From Candidatus Methanomethylicaceae archaeon (GTDB lineage Archaea; Thermoproteota; Methanomethylicia; Methanomethylicales; Methanomethylicaceae), in contig JAOAJN010000008.1 of NCBI GenBank assembly GCA_026414165.1, positions 1 to 61,400 on the forward strand: a stretch of DNA of 61,400 bases. The letters are read 5' to 3'. Shown piece by piece: positions 16,175 to 24,786 of the stretch; positions within the stretch are counted from its first letter, which is position 1; the number at the start of each line of letters is the position of its first letter. The notes beneath the pieces are model-generated. The model was not told where the DNA came from. It made no database searches and worked only from the letters and a program-made list of their open reading frames with translations. A program made the position numbers and the translations under genes.

Positions 16175-17350
16175 TTGGAGCTCTCAAAGATCAACGAGCA
16201 GATAGCCCACCTCAGTAGAGTATTCGCTGACATAATACTCGAGAGGGGCTTCCTCGACTCAAAGATCTTTCCAGTCAACGCCTACATATGCGTGGCATTC
16301 TACCAGACCTATGATAAACTCTATGATGTGATGAGGAGGGTCTGGGAGAGGGTCTCACCCGAGGATCTGGCAAAGCGTAGCAAGAGGCTACTATCTCCTA
16401 TAAACGCCCTGTCCATAACTTATCTCTGGCTCTACTACTCACTCGCCAGGATGGGCGTCATTTACAACAAGTGCGGCGGTGACCCCTCGAAGGAGCCAGC
16501 GGAGAAGCGAGAGCAGTGGCGCTTTATGCTCGAGCACTGGTACCGTCTTGCAACTAACTACTTCGACTCAGGAAAGCCGACAGTAGCCTCCTCTGGCAAG
16601 AAAAACATAGCCCTGAACGAAGAATCCTTAAAATGGATAACAGACCACCTCCAACCCGTGGACTTGGACCAGACCGTGAGGGCGAGACGCGCAATAGGGT
16701 CCATAGACCTGTACGCCTTCCTCGAGGAGTGCGACGCCAGAGCAAAGATCGTAAATCACGGACCTTATCCCTTTGGGAACGACGAGATTCTAGTTGTATC
16801 TGAATACATAAACCTTTACGATGGGAGAGGCAGATTGTGGCTCCCTTGGTCGGCTACGGAAGCAAAGCTTCCAACCTCTACCTTGGGTATAGCCATGACT
16901 ATAAGGGGTGCGAGGGCCACCTTCAACGATATCGGCACCATGGCGGTTGAGCCTGCAGACTACTCCAAGCTCGTTACAAAAATGGTTGCATATACTGAGA
17001 AGGGCGGTGGCATAGCTGAGGTCCCGCTGGAGGAGCTCCTTGGATACGCCGAGGCTGCGGAGAAAGCACATATGGAGTTATATATGCGGTTCTCCCAGAT
17101 GGACAGGAAGGACCTCATTATTTCTGGCGCAACCGCTTACTGGAGGGGTTTTGCCCGCTACACGGACCAAGTCGGGATCACTGACGAAGTGGATTGGAAT
17201 CTCTCCAAGACTGTATTAGATGAGTACCTGCCATACTTCTTAAACCATGATGAAGATCCCGCATTCTCCCGTATAAAAATGAAGATCATAAAGATGAAGG
17301 CTCTTCCCTTCCTTAAAGAAAAGGATCCGATCCTCTACTATCTCCCATGA
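16175..17350 (+). CDS. unknown 391-aa protein, divergent from the phosphohistidine domain
   Basis: 391 aa, soluble, no signal peptide. The N-terminal 180 residues are predicted helical (YDVMRRVWERVSPEDLAKRS); the middle is mixed alpha/beta with several Trp (GRLWLPWSATEAKLPTSTLG) and the end is helical. TTG at 16175 is the listed start. I recognise no family, ATP-grasp or other nucleotide-binding motif. It sits between the phosphohistidine domain and the AttH/DUF7064-like protein, so a shared pathway is plausible. Confidence 0.75.
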   Translation: MELSKINEQIAHLSRVFADIILERGFLDSKIFPVNAYICVAFYQTYDKLYDVMRRVWERVSPEDLAKRSKRLLSPINALSITYLWLYYSLARMGVIYNKCGGDPSKEPAEKREQWRFMLEHWYRLATNYFDSGKPTVASSGKKNIALNEESLKWITDHLQPVDLDQTVRARRAIGSIDLYAFLEECDARAKIVNHGPYPFGNDEILVVSEYINLYDGRGRLWLPWSATEAKLPTSTLGIAMTIRGARATFNDIGTMAVEPADYSKLVTKMVAYTEKGGGIAEVPLEELLGYAEAAEKAHMELYMRFSQMDRKDLIISGATAYWRGFARYTDQVGITDEVDWNLSKTVLDEYLPYFLNHDEDPAFSRIKMKIIKMKALPFLKEKDPILYYLP

Positions 17351-17487
17351 TTTACTTTATGTGCAAAAATTATCAATTTCATTATCGGCATTAGTCAACA
17401 TCATATTATAAAAATACTAATGCCTTTATAAACAAACTTTTCCTTCAACCCAATCTTGATATATGCAATGACATAAATACCGTCTCC

Positions 17488-18414
17488 ATGATAATAAGTG
17501 TGGATGCAAAAATGCCCCAACCAAGGATTAATGACGATTATCCTCATTCGCCCTCCCAGAGCCCTGACTGGCGAGAAAGTTACTATTTCAATTTTGTGGA
17601 TGCTAAAAACGGAATATCGTCCTTTTCAACAATAGGTCTCCTTCCAAACTTGGGGAGGCGTGAGTTCGTCTTTGCAATATTCTGCGGGGGGAGCCGGAAA
17701 ATCTATTACAATGAGATCTCCGGACAGTTCGATTGCGAACTAGCCTCGCTCTCAGACGGGCAACTCTCGTACGAGTTGGTAGAGCCGCTGGGTCTCTGGC
17801 GGATCAGCTTTTCAGACAGGGATGTGGGTGCCGAAATCCTATGGAAGGCTCGGTTCTCTGCCTATTCGTTCGGTAGAGGGAGTGGTACGTCATGGGCTGA
17901 GCACTTCGAGCAGTCCGGGAGCGTCTCTGGAGTCGTACGCCTTCCCGATGGAAAAAAGATTATAGTTAATGGTCTTGGTCAGAGGGACAAGAGTTGGGGT
18001 TCCAGAAGTTGGCACATTGACAGCTGGTTCGCTCTCCACGCCCAATTCGACCACATGTCCATAGGTCTGAGAAAGGATGTTGTTGGAGGCAAAAACTATG
18101 TCTCTGGAGCAGTGATGTCGGAGGGTCCACCCGATCCCCTCTCCGGCGTCGAGGTCCAAATCGAGCAAGTGGACGCTCAGGGCGCACCGATGAGCGCTAA
18201 AATTGCGATCACAACGGTTGAGGGAAATTCTTACACTCTGTCTTCGTCACTAATCTCACCAAACAGCTACGCTAGATTCTCGCGTAACTTCCCAGGAGGA
18301 GTAACCGAGCTGTTCGAAGGGATGGCATTTCATCACTGCGAAGAGCTAGGTTTGATGGGAACGGGTCTTTTGGAGTGGCTCTTCACAAAACTCCAGCCAA
18401 ACTATAAATCATAA
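17488..18414 (+). CDS. AttH/DUF7064-like lipocalin-type protein
   Basis: 308 aa. The motif VNGLGQRDKSWGSRSWH near residue 155-172 is the hallmark G-x-G-x-R-D-x-S-W-G-x-R of the DUF7064/AttH (CrtC-like, carotenoid hydratase-related) beta-barrel family, in which the two halves form a double lipocalin-like barrel. Enzymatic members act on isoprenoids; most are uncharacterised. Preceded by about 140 AT-rich bases with TATA-like ATTATAAAAATAC near 17404, so it has its own promoter. The substrate is unknown. The start could be a few codons downstream. Confidence 0.7.
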   Translation: MIISVDAKMPQPRINDDYPHSPSQSPDWRESYYFNFVDAKNGISSFSTIGLLPNLGRREFVFAIFCGGSRKIYYNEISGQFDCELASLSDGQLSYELVEPLGLWRISFSDRDVGAEILWKARFSAYSFGRGSGTSWAEHFEQSGSVSGVVRLPDGKKIIVNGLGQRDKSWGSRSWHIDSWFALHAQFDHMSIGLRKDVVGGKNYVSGAVMSEGPPDPLSGVEVQIEQVDAQGAPMSAKIAITTVEGNSYTLSSSLISPNSYARFSRNFPGGVTELFEGMAFHHCEELGLMGTGLLEWLFTKLQPNYKS

Positions 18415-18568
18415 GGATTAGGATTGGAGTAGAGCATATTTTGCTTAATAGCATTCAAGAGAAGTTTCAATGTACCATAAATGTCATGAATTTGCGCTTA
18501 ACTTACCTTCTCTTTCTTTACAGGATCTTACTGCAGCGTTGTTTTGAAAGTTTTTTCTAAAAATAAGA

Positions 18569-18970
18569 TTATGTTCCTGCCTTTGCAGCTTGCGTCTGTG
18601 TTTGCGTCTGTGTCTGAGCCTGCGCCTTTTGTGGCTTCTTGTAGTGCTGCACCATATTCGACCTCGATGTATCTGCTAGCTCGAAGTTTGTGGTCATGGT
18701 TATGGCCTTCCTCGGACATGCGTCAGCACACTCCGCACAGAATATACACTTATCAAGGTGGTACTCGATACCAGCGTCTGGTCCCTTGGGTATCATCTTT
18801 ATCGCGGCGGTGGGGCAGGCGTTCTGGCAGAGAACGCAGAGGACGCACTTCTCCATGTCCCATACTGGTCTCCCCCTAAGCCCCGGGGGCACGATTCCTG
18901 GCTCAAATGGATACTTTACAGTTGCTGGCTTTCTGAAGATCTGCTTTGCTGCCTCTCTGAATAAACTCAT
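18569..18970 (-). CDS. hydrogenase ferredoxin-like subunit (MbhN/NuoI type)
   Basis: 133 aa from ATG 18970, which has a GGAGG ribosome site overlapping the end of the H-subunit gene. Two [4Fe-4S] motifs, CVLCVLCQNACP and CIFCAECADACP, relay electrons from ferredoxin to the B subunit. The N-terminus (KPATVKYPFEPGIVP, GLRGRP) reads like MbhN of membrane-bound hydrogenases. The C-terminal tail is a simple Gln-Thr repeat (QTQTQTQTQ) made of hexanucleotide repeats. Last gene of the catalytic-arm operon. Confidence 0.93.
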   Translation of the reverse strand: MSLFREAAKQIFRKPATVKYPFEPGIVPPGLRGRPVWDMEKCVLCVLCQNACPTAAIKMIPKGPDAGIEYHLDKCIFCAECADACPRKAITMTTNFELADTSRSNMVQHYKKPQKAQAQTQTQTQTQAAKAGT

Positions 18971-18974
18971 AAAA

Positions 18975-19928
18975 TCATCCTCCGATCCCAAACTGCACGA
19001 GTAGTATCTGGACAATCATCAATGGCAGCAAATATGTCCACATCCCAGAGGTCATCTGATCGATCCTGAACCTTGCAAATAACGCCCTTACAAAAGAGAT
19101 TAGCATCAACACAACGATACTCTTCACTATGAGGATTACCACGGGAGGTATGAAGAACAGGGGCTGTGCGCCGCCGAGATAGAGCGACGCCACCAAAGTG
19201 GAAGCCATCACTAGCTCCAGGTCCTTTCCAAGACGGAAGAGCGCTAGCCTCCTCCCCCCGTATTCGGTCAGCCAACCTGCCACAATCTCTGTCTCTGCCT
19301 CGGGTATATCGAATGGTACCAGCTCAAGCTCTGCGAGGAGGCTGATCAGGACCACCGCGAAACCTATCGGCTGCAGCCACATGAACCAAGACGAGTTCGC
19401 TACCTGCCATTGAGCTATCTTTGTTAGCGAGAGCGAATGCGCGCTGATCGCTGGACCTATGAGCGCAAGACCAAAAGGTATCTCATAACTTAACATCTGC
19501 AGGGCTGACCTGATGCTCCCTATTCTGCTGAAGCTTCCCGCAGAGCTCCAGCCTGCTAGGAATACAGAGAGTGTTATGAATGCCGATATGAACATAAGAA
19601 ATATGACGTCACCTTCAAAGGCTATCAGCGCACTTCCAGTTATCGGTATGACGAAGAGTGCTATCAGTGGTAGCGTTGCATAAACGATTGGTATTACGGA
19701 GAATATGGGCTTCTCACAGCTCGCCGGCACAATGTCCTCCTTGGACAGCAGTTTGAGAAAGTCTGCCACAGGTTGCAAGATTCCGGATGGTCCTGTGTAG
19801 AGCGGACCCATTCTGTTCTGGACCCTCGCGAAGAACTTCCTGTCTATCCACTCGTACAAAAAGGCAAGCCCGAAGAGCAGTGCAATGCCTGGGTAAACAA
19901 AGACACCGAAGATCTCGTAGAGGACCAT
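18975..19928 (-). CDS. membrane anchor subunit H (NuoH/MbhM)
   Basis: 317 aa, eight hydrophobic segments; the family's conserved cytoplasmic loops are present: RVQNRMGPLYTGPSGILQP, FDIPEAETEIVAGW and ELELVPFD. This subunit joins the hydrogenase module to the membrane arm and lines the entry of the quinone-like or proton channel in related complexes. ATG 19928 follows the D gene with a 21-base gap. Confidence 0.95.
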   Translation of the reverse strand: MVLYEIFGVFVYPGIALLFGLAFLYEWIDRKFFARVQNRMGPLYTGPSGILQPVADFLKLLSKEDIVPASCEKPIFSVIPIVYATLPLIALFVIPITGSALIAFEGDVIFLMFISAFITLSVFLAGWSSAGSFSRIGSIRSALQMLSYEIPFGLALIGPAISAHSLSLTKIAQWQVANSSWFMWLQPIGFAVVLISLLAELELVPFDIPEAETEIVAGWLTEYGGRRLALFRLGKDLELVMASTLVASLYLGGAQPLFFIPPVVILIVKSIVVLMLISFVRALFARFRIDQMTSGMWTYLLPLMIVQILLVQFGIGG

Positions 19929-19949
19929 CCTTCATCACCCTCTCTAAGC

Positions 19950-21068
19950 TCAAACGCTTTTCTTTGTTATTATTACGCGATCCATGCATGAGAAGCAGGG
20001 GTCAATACCTGCCAGGATTAATGGGATGTCTGCCACATGTGCTCCGATGAGCGTCTGGCAGACAGATGCGAGGTTTCCTAATGTGGGGGCACGGACCTTG
20101 TAGCGCTCGGGCTTGTTGGTTCCGTTTGATCTAGCGTAATGTATTAGTTCGCCCCTGGGCGCCTCCACCCTCCCCACCGACTCATTGGGGGCTATAGTCC
20201 TTGGAGGAGGAACCTTTATCTTACCTTCGGGTAAGTGGTCTAAGGCATATCTGATTATGTTCGCACTCTCGATCATCTCCTCGCACCTGACGATCGTTCT
20301 AGCATAAACATCGCAACCGTCGTGGGTTATGACATTGAAAGGTATCTCACCATATGCAAGGTAAGGATCGTCCGCTCTGACGTCACTCTTTATACCGCTT
20401 GCCCTTAATGTTGGACCCACTGCGCATAGTACTATCGCATCCCTCGGCTTCAGTACCCCTACGTCCTTCGTCCTTTTTATGAAAGTCTGCTCACTCTCCA
20501 ACACCTTCGTGTACTCCTTGACGTTACTCTCGAACTTTTCCAAGAATTTCTTGATCTTTGTCGCCTGTTCGCTCGTTATGTCTCTTCTGACTCCTCCTAT
20601 GGTGTTGATTGCATGCGTCACTCTATTGCCCGAGATCTCCTCCATTAGGTCCATTATCATCTCTCTATCCCGCCATAGATACATGAAGAGTGTATCGAAG
20701 CCTGCCTCATGGGCTGCAATTCCAACCCAAAGGGAATGGCTGTGAAGACGCTCCAGCTCAGCCATTATGAGCCTTATATAGACCGCTCTTGGCGGGATCT
20801 CTAAAGGTATTAGTCCCTCTATAGTTTGTGTGTAGCATGTTGAATGCGCATGAGAACATATTCCGCAGATCCTTTCTGCCAAGTATAAGTTATGCAGATA
20901 GGTCTCTTGCTCAAAGGCCTTCTCAACACCCCTGTGGACATAACCAATTCTTGGCGTAACCTTAACCACAATATCACCGTCGACTTCAAAGAGGAAGTAC
21001 TCTGGCTCCTTTAAGGCTGGGTGTTGCGGACCGAAAGGTACCTTAATAGTAGTCCCATAACTCATCAT
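19950..21068 (-). CDS. group 4 [NiFe]-hydrogenase large subunit (NuoD/MbhL-like)
   Basis: 372 aa. It carries both nickel-binding pairs: C68 and C71 in ERICGICSHAH, and C358 and C361 in IDPCFSCMDR near the C-terminus. Complex I NuoD and F420-dehydrogenase FpoD lack this pair of CxxC motifs, so this is a true hydrogenase large subunit. GYVHRGVEK, HEAGFDTLFMYLWRDRE and NTIGGVRRDI match Mbh/Ech enzymes. It makes the Ni-Fe active site that reduces protons with electrons from reduced ferredoxin. The 11-residue tail after C361 may be removed on maturation. ATGA overlap with the C gene. Confidence 0.93.
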   Translation of the reverse strand: MMSYGTTIKVPFGPQHPALKEPEYFLFEVDGDIVVKVTPRIGYVHRGVEKAFEQETYLHNLYLAERICGICSHAHSTCYTQTIEGLIPLEIPPRAVYIRLIMAELERLHSHSLWVGIAAHEAGFDTLFMYLWRDREMIMDLMEEISGNRVTHAINTIGGVRRDITSEQATKIKKFLEKFESNVKEYTKVLESEQTFIKRTKDVGVLKPRDAIVLCAVGPTLRASGIKSDVRADDPYLAYGEIPFNVITHDGCDVYARTIVRCEEMIESANIIRYALDHLPEGKIKVPPPRTIAPNESVGRVEAPRGELIHYARSNGTNKPERYKVRAPTLGNLASVCQTLIGAHVADIPLILAGIDPCFSCMDRVIITKKSV

Positions 21069-21529
21069 TTTCCACCTCTCGCAATCCTATTCAATTCCTG
21101 AACCGTGTATTCCTTCCTGAGTGGATACACCCCTTCTGGCCAACCCTCTGGCACTATCAGCGGTCCCAGGTTAGGGTGACCTTCAAATTCTATTCCTAGT
21201 AGATCGTGTATTTCTTGCTCGTAGAAAATAGCGCCTGGAATTAGATCAGTTATTGTCGGCACTTTAGGGGAACTCTTTGGCACCTTCACACCGATTGTGA
21301 TCTCTACCGAGTATTTATAAGAGAAGTGGTAAAGGAGTTCCATCTCCTGACCAGTATCTAAGCCCGTTATAGTGGAAAGGTGTCTAAGATCCAAGTCCTC
21401 GATCAGACTTGATAAGAATTTTTTAAAATTTTCAGACTTTACTCTAATGAATATTCTTCGCTCCTTTGGCTTCTTAATATCAACTATATCCTCTTTATAT
21501 TCCTCAAGTTTTTTCATGAGTTCTTCCAA
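21065..21529 (-). CDS. hydrogenase subunit C (NuoC/MbhK-like)
   Basis: 154 aa; 30-kDa subunit family. The signature FYEQEIHDLLGIEFEGHP near residue 108-125 and PLRKEY close to the C-terminus are diagnostic. It structurally supports the D subunit. Stop overlaps the start of D by four bases. Confidence 0.93.
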   Translation of the reverse strand: MEELMKKLEEYKEDIVDIKKPKERRIFIRVKSENFKKFLSSLIEDLDLRHLSTITGLDTGQEMELLYHFSYKYSVEITIGVKVPKSSPKVPTITDLIPGAIFYEQEIHDLLGIEFEGHPNLGPLIVPEGWPEGVYPLRKEYTVQELNRIARGGK

Positions 21530-21553
21530 AAGTCATCACTTCCTCTTATGACT

Positions 21554-22057
21554 TTAATGTCCTTTAGCCTCCTTTTCCCTTCTTTCCTCCTCGCTTTCTT
21601 TGATTACTTTGCCCTCCTCTACCTTCTCCTCCCCCTCGCCTTCACTCAGTTTGTTCAGCAACTTGGCTATCCCGTAGATTATCGCCTCGGGCTTTGGAGG
21701 ACACCCAGGAATGTAAACATCAACTGGTATTACAGTATCCACGCCACCATGAACGCTATAACAGTCCTTGAATGGACCGCCACTCGTGGCACAAGTTCCT
21801 ATGGCTACTACAAACTTTGGCTCAGGCATCTGCCTGTATATGCGTAGTAGCCTCTTGGTTATCTGCATGGTTATCGGGCCTGTCACCCCTAAGACGTCCG
21901 CGTGCCTAGGGCTGCCCTGTAGCTTTATACCAAACCGCTCAACATCAAACCTAGGGGTTATGGCCGCAACGAACTCTATATCGCAGCCGTTGCAACCCCC
22001 CGTATTGAAATGGATTAACCAAGGCGACCTGATCCGCGCCCACTTGCGAACAGACAT
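21554..22057 (-). CDS. [NiFe]-hydrogenase small subunit (NuoB/MbhJ-like)
   Basis: 167 aa. Proximal [4Fe-4S] ligands are C22 and C25 (GGCNGCDIEF), C89 (GTCATSGG) and C119 (PGCPPKPE). The CxxC arrangement is that of group 4 hydrogenases, whereas NuoB has adjacent cysteines. GSPRHADVLGVTGP is conserved. The C-terminal 30 residues are a Glu/Lys-rich low-complexity tail (EGEGEEKVEEGKV). Receives electrons from the I subunit and hands them to the Ni-Fe centre. Confidence 0.93.
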   Translation of the reverse strand: MSVRKWARIRSPWLIHFNTGGCNGCDIEFVAAITPRFDVERFGIKLQGSPRHADVLGVTGPITMQITKRLLRIYRQMPEPKFVVAIGTCATSGGPFKDCYSVHGGVDTVIPVDVYIPGCPPKPEAIIYGIAKLLNKLSEGEGEEKVEEGKVIKESEEERREKEAKGH

Positions 22058-22395
22058 TACTTATGCCTCCTGGCAATTACAAGAACCATTACCGATGCCA
22101 GCGCCACCGCGGAATATATTGCTGGCATAACGCCCCTCTCAAAGAATGACACTGCCATTATAAAGGTTAAAACGTCGAAGATCAGGAAGTAGAGGGCATA
22201 TATCAGGAACCTCTCCATGTTTATTCCGTGCTCTTCGATCTGAAATTCCTCCCCACAAGCGTAGGGGGCTAATTTCTCAGGGTCATTCTTCGTCACGCTC
22301 GGGGAGATCTTGCCACCGATCCAAAATATTAGTGCAATTACAATAACTGCCGAGACTGCCGCCACGGGCAACAAAAACAATGGATCGAGGCTCAT
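22057..22395 (-). CDS. NuoA/MbhI-like membrane subunit
   Basis: 112 aa, three hydrophobic segments. PYACGEEF in the loop and LYFLIFDVLTFIM in the second helix fit the NuoA pattern (P-Y-x-C-G, F-L-I-F-D-V). First gene of the catalytic-arm operon; its ATG lies 40 bases from the divergent J gene, and its stop overlaps the B gene start. Confidence 0.88.
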   Translation of the reverse strand: MSLDPLFLLPVAAVSAVIVIALIFWIGGKISPSVTKNDPEKLAPYACGEEFQIEEHGINMERFLIYALYFLIFDVLTFIMAVSFFERGVMPAIYSAVALASVMVLVIARRHK

Positions 22396-22435
22396 TGAAT
22401 TCGCCGCTCTTAAGAGCCAACATTTAAATATATAA
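22396..22435. promoter_or_regulatory. 40-bp divergent promoter of the hydrogenase complex
   Basis: Only 40 bases separate the start codons of the two divergent operons. TTTAAATATATA at 22423-22434 lies 28-39 bases upstream of the minus-strand ATG, right for a TATA box of a leaderless catalytic-arm transcript. It is too close to the plus-strand ATG (22436) to drive that gene, whose promoter must overlap the 5' end of the A gene. Confidence 0.55.
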
Positions 22436-22735
22436 ATGGTTGATATAAGTTTTTTGTCTACTATCAGAGGGGCGATCTATACGTCTGCATTCGAAGCCTT
22501 ACAGGCTATTCTAATGATTCTGACTGTTATCTTCGCAATCGCAACCCTCGAGATCAAGAAGCTGCTTTATGCCGTATTATCTTTCTGTGGCATGTGCGTC
22601 TCTATAGGTGCCCTTTACTGGCTTCTAGACGCACACTACATAGCGGTTTACCAGCTTTTGGTATATGCCGGCGGGATTGTGACCTTGTTCATCGCCGCCC
22701 TCACACTTACAACATTAAAGGAGGAGAAGAAATAA
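22436..22735 (+). CDS. NuoJ N-terminal-half subunit (MbhD-like)
   Basis: 99 aa, three hydrophobic segments, with IAVYQLLVYAGGIVTLFIA, the NuoJ core helix including its VYAGG pi-bulge motif. Represents only the front half of NuoJ; the back half is the next gene, the arrangement seen in Mbh hydrogenases. The stop and the next ATG overlap (TAATG). Confidence 0.88.
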   Translation: MVDISFLSTIRGAIYTSAFEALQAILMILTVIFAIATLEIKKLLYAVLSFCGMCVSIGALYWLLDAHYIAVYQLLVYAGGIVTLFIAALTLTTLKEEKK

Positions 22736-23010
22736 TGTCCTTTGATAGGACCGCTGCCACAGGTGCCTTTTTGAGTGCTTTGGTTATCCTTGTATTTATT
22801 ATAATGGTCTCCCAAAACGCCTTTCCTGCCTTTGACTACGCCCTGGACACGAGTCATTACTTGAAGGTTGAGGGGGATATAGGTCCAGGATACAGCCGAT
22901 TTCTGTGGGAGAACCGCAGCATAGACGTAATCGCCCAAGCCTTTGTTATGTTTGTTGCTGCGGTATCATGTCTGGCAATATTCAGGGAGACCAGAGGTGG
23001 TGAAGAGTGA
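22735..23010 (+). CDS. NuoJ C-terminal-half subunit (MbhE-like)
   Basis: 91 aa with two membrane helices. GPGYSRFLWENRSIDVIAQ followed by a C-terminal helix ending RETRGGEE matches the MbhE/MnhB-type pattern (W-x-x-R-x-x-D). Start ATG 22735 overlaps the preceding stop; its own stop overlaps the GTG of the K gene. Confidence 0.8.
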   Translation: MSFDRTAATGAFLSALVILVFIIMVSQNAFPAFDYALDTSHYLKVEGDIGPGYSRFLWENRSIDVIAQAFVMFVAAVSCLAIFRETRGGEE

Positions 23011-23318
23011 TCGAGACGCCCCATTATCTCGCATTCTCATTTATTCTTTACATGATAGGCATCTACTGTTTAGTCACGAAGAGAAACATGATAAGGCTAC
23101 TACTTGGAATTGAGATACTAATTAATGCCGCAAACTTCAATTTCATCAGTCTGGCGCGCTCGATACCGAGCCTCATAGATCCTCTTGCTCTTTCGATAGT
23201 GACTGTCTCAATAGGTCTGGCTGCCTCTGTAAGCGCAGTCGCGGTGATAATAATAGTTTACGCCTACCGTCATTATGGGACCCTAGACGTCCGCCTACTC
23301 AAGCGCCTGAAAGGCTAG
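23007..23318 (+). CDS. NuoK/MnhC/MbhG-like subunit
   Basis: 103 aa, three hydrophobic helices. LLLGIEILINAANF carries the conserved membrane Glu of NuoK helix 2, needed for ion translocation. GTG start overlaps the previous stop (GTGA). Confidence 0.93.
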   Translation: MIETPHYLAFSFILYMIGIYCLVTKRNMIRLLLGIEILINAANFNFISLARSIPSLIDPLALSIVTVSIGLAASVSAVAVIIIVYAYRHYGTLDVRLLKRLKG

Positions 23319-23328
23319 GTGGTCATAG

Positions 23329-24780
23329 ATGTTTTCCCCACCAATCGACATTTTACTAATCTTCGCCATAACAACCCCGATAATTGGGTGGTTTGCCGAG
23401 CGAATTAAGAAGGCTCACATGTGTGGCGTTTACTCTTCTGTGGGGTTATTAATCTCACTTTGGTATATTTATGAGCTATTTAGGAAAGTGGCCTCCAACG
23501 GCACTCAGAGCTATCCTAGTTTCTTCTCATCACAGCTTAGGATCGACATGCTTGGCGTTTTTATGGCAACGATATTTGTTTTAATAGGCATTTTCGCCTC
23601 AGTGTACTCTCTGAGGTACTTGGAAAAGGACACAGGCGTCCCTCTTTTCCACTCCCTCCTATTATTGATGATAAGCGGAATGGTGGGAACGGTCTTCGCG
23701 GGCGACTTCTTCACATTCTTCGTATTCTGGGAGATGATGTGCATCTCATCCTATACGCTAGTCGCCTTCCGGAAGCAAAGGTGGGAGCCAATAGAAGCCG
23801 CTTTCAAATACCTCATAATGAGCTCTGCGGGATCAGCAACGCTTCTCTTTGGTATGTCAATCTTGTACGGAATGTGCGGAACCCTGAACTTCCAAGGACT
23901 GACCATTGCGCTTTCGAATGTGGGTTCCAACGTCTGGCTCTACGTCTCTGCTATATTCATCCTAATAGGACTAGGTGTGAAGAGCGCCATAGTCCCGCTC
24001 CACACGTGGCTCCCTGACGCCCATTCCGCAGCGCCATCTCCGATCTCCGCAATGCTATCAGGCGTGGTTGTTGAGACTGGGATCTACGCGATATGCCGGG
24101 TAGGATTCACGGTATTAATGGGCATTGAGGTTCAATGGCTGGAGGTCCTTGCCATACTGAGCCTAGTGACAATGTTTGTTGGCAACCTCACGCCCCTCCT
24201 CCAGACCGACCTTAAACGCCTCCTTGCCTACTCGAGCATAGGTCACATAGGCTATATGCTTGCTGGGCTTGCAACAGGCACCGTTCTGGGGTTGACGGGC
24301 ACGCTTATGCACATATTCAACCATGGGATCATGAAGGGGGCCGCGTTCCTCTGCGCTGGAATGATTCTTTATAGATTGGAGACCCGTGAGATGAAGGAGA
24401 TGGCTGGAATAGGGAGGAAGATGCCGGTAACAGCTGCAATATTCGCACTCTCGCTATTTGCCCTCACCGGAATGCCTCCGCTTAATGGTTTCATAAGCGA
24501 ACTGACAATTATAATGGCCACGGTTGAGGCTAACATGGCATGGCTCGGGGTTGCTGTGATCATAAACAGCGTCATCTCCGCAGCCTACTACCTTAGAACC
24601 ATTAAGGCGCTTCTCCAGCCCATAACCAAGAAAGAAGTGGAGGAGGCAAAGGAAGGTCCTTTGGTTATGTTAATCCCGCTCCTAATTATGGCGGGTTTAA
24701 TTGTTATTCTCGGCATTTATCCCGATATACTCATCAATTTTGCAAGGTCAGCCGCCATCGCTCTAATGGGAGGAGGATGA
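23329..24780 (+). CDS. Mrp-antiporter-like subunit 1 (MbhH/NuoN/M family)
   Basis: 483 aa polytopic protein. Typical antiporter landmarks are the Glu in FVFWEMMCISSY, the Lys in IGLGVKSAIVPLHTWLPDAHSAAPSPISA, and the Lys in TDLKRLLAYSSIGHIGYM. Reads closest to MnhD/MbhH. Good ribosome site AGGTGG five bases ahead of ATG 23329. One of three proton/sodium-pumping units of the complex. Confidence 0.93.
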   Translation: MFSPPIDILLIFAITTPIIGWFAERIKKAHMCGVYSSVGLLISLWYIYELFRKVASNGTQSYPSFFSSQLRIDMLGVFMATIFVLIGIFASVYSLRYLEKDTGVPLFHSLLLLMISGMVGTVFAGDFFTFFVFWEMMCISSYTLVAFRKQRWEPIEAAFKYLIMSSAGSATLLFGMSILYGMCGTLNFQGLTIALSNVGSNVWLYVSAIFILIGLGVKSAIVPLHTWLPDAHSAAPSPISAMLSGVVVETGIYAICRVGFTVLMGIEVQWLEVLAILSLVTMFVGNLTPLLQTDLKRLLAYSSIGHIGYMLAGLATGTVLGLTGTLMHIFNHGIMKGAAFLCAGMILYRLETREMKEMAGIGRKMPVTAAIFALSLFALTGMPPLNGFISELTIIMATVEANMAWLGVAVIINSVISAAYYLRTIKALLQPITKKEVEEAKEGPLVMLIPLLIMAGLIVILGIYPDILINFARSAAIALMGGG

Positions 24781-24786
24781 TGCCGA

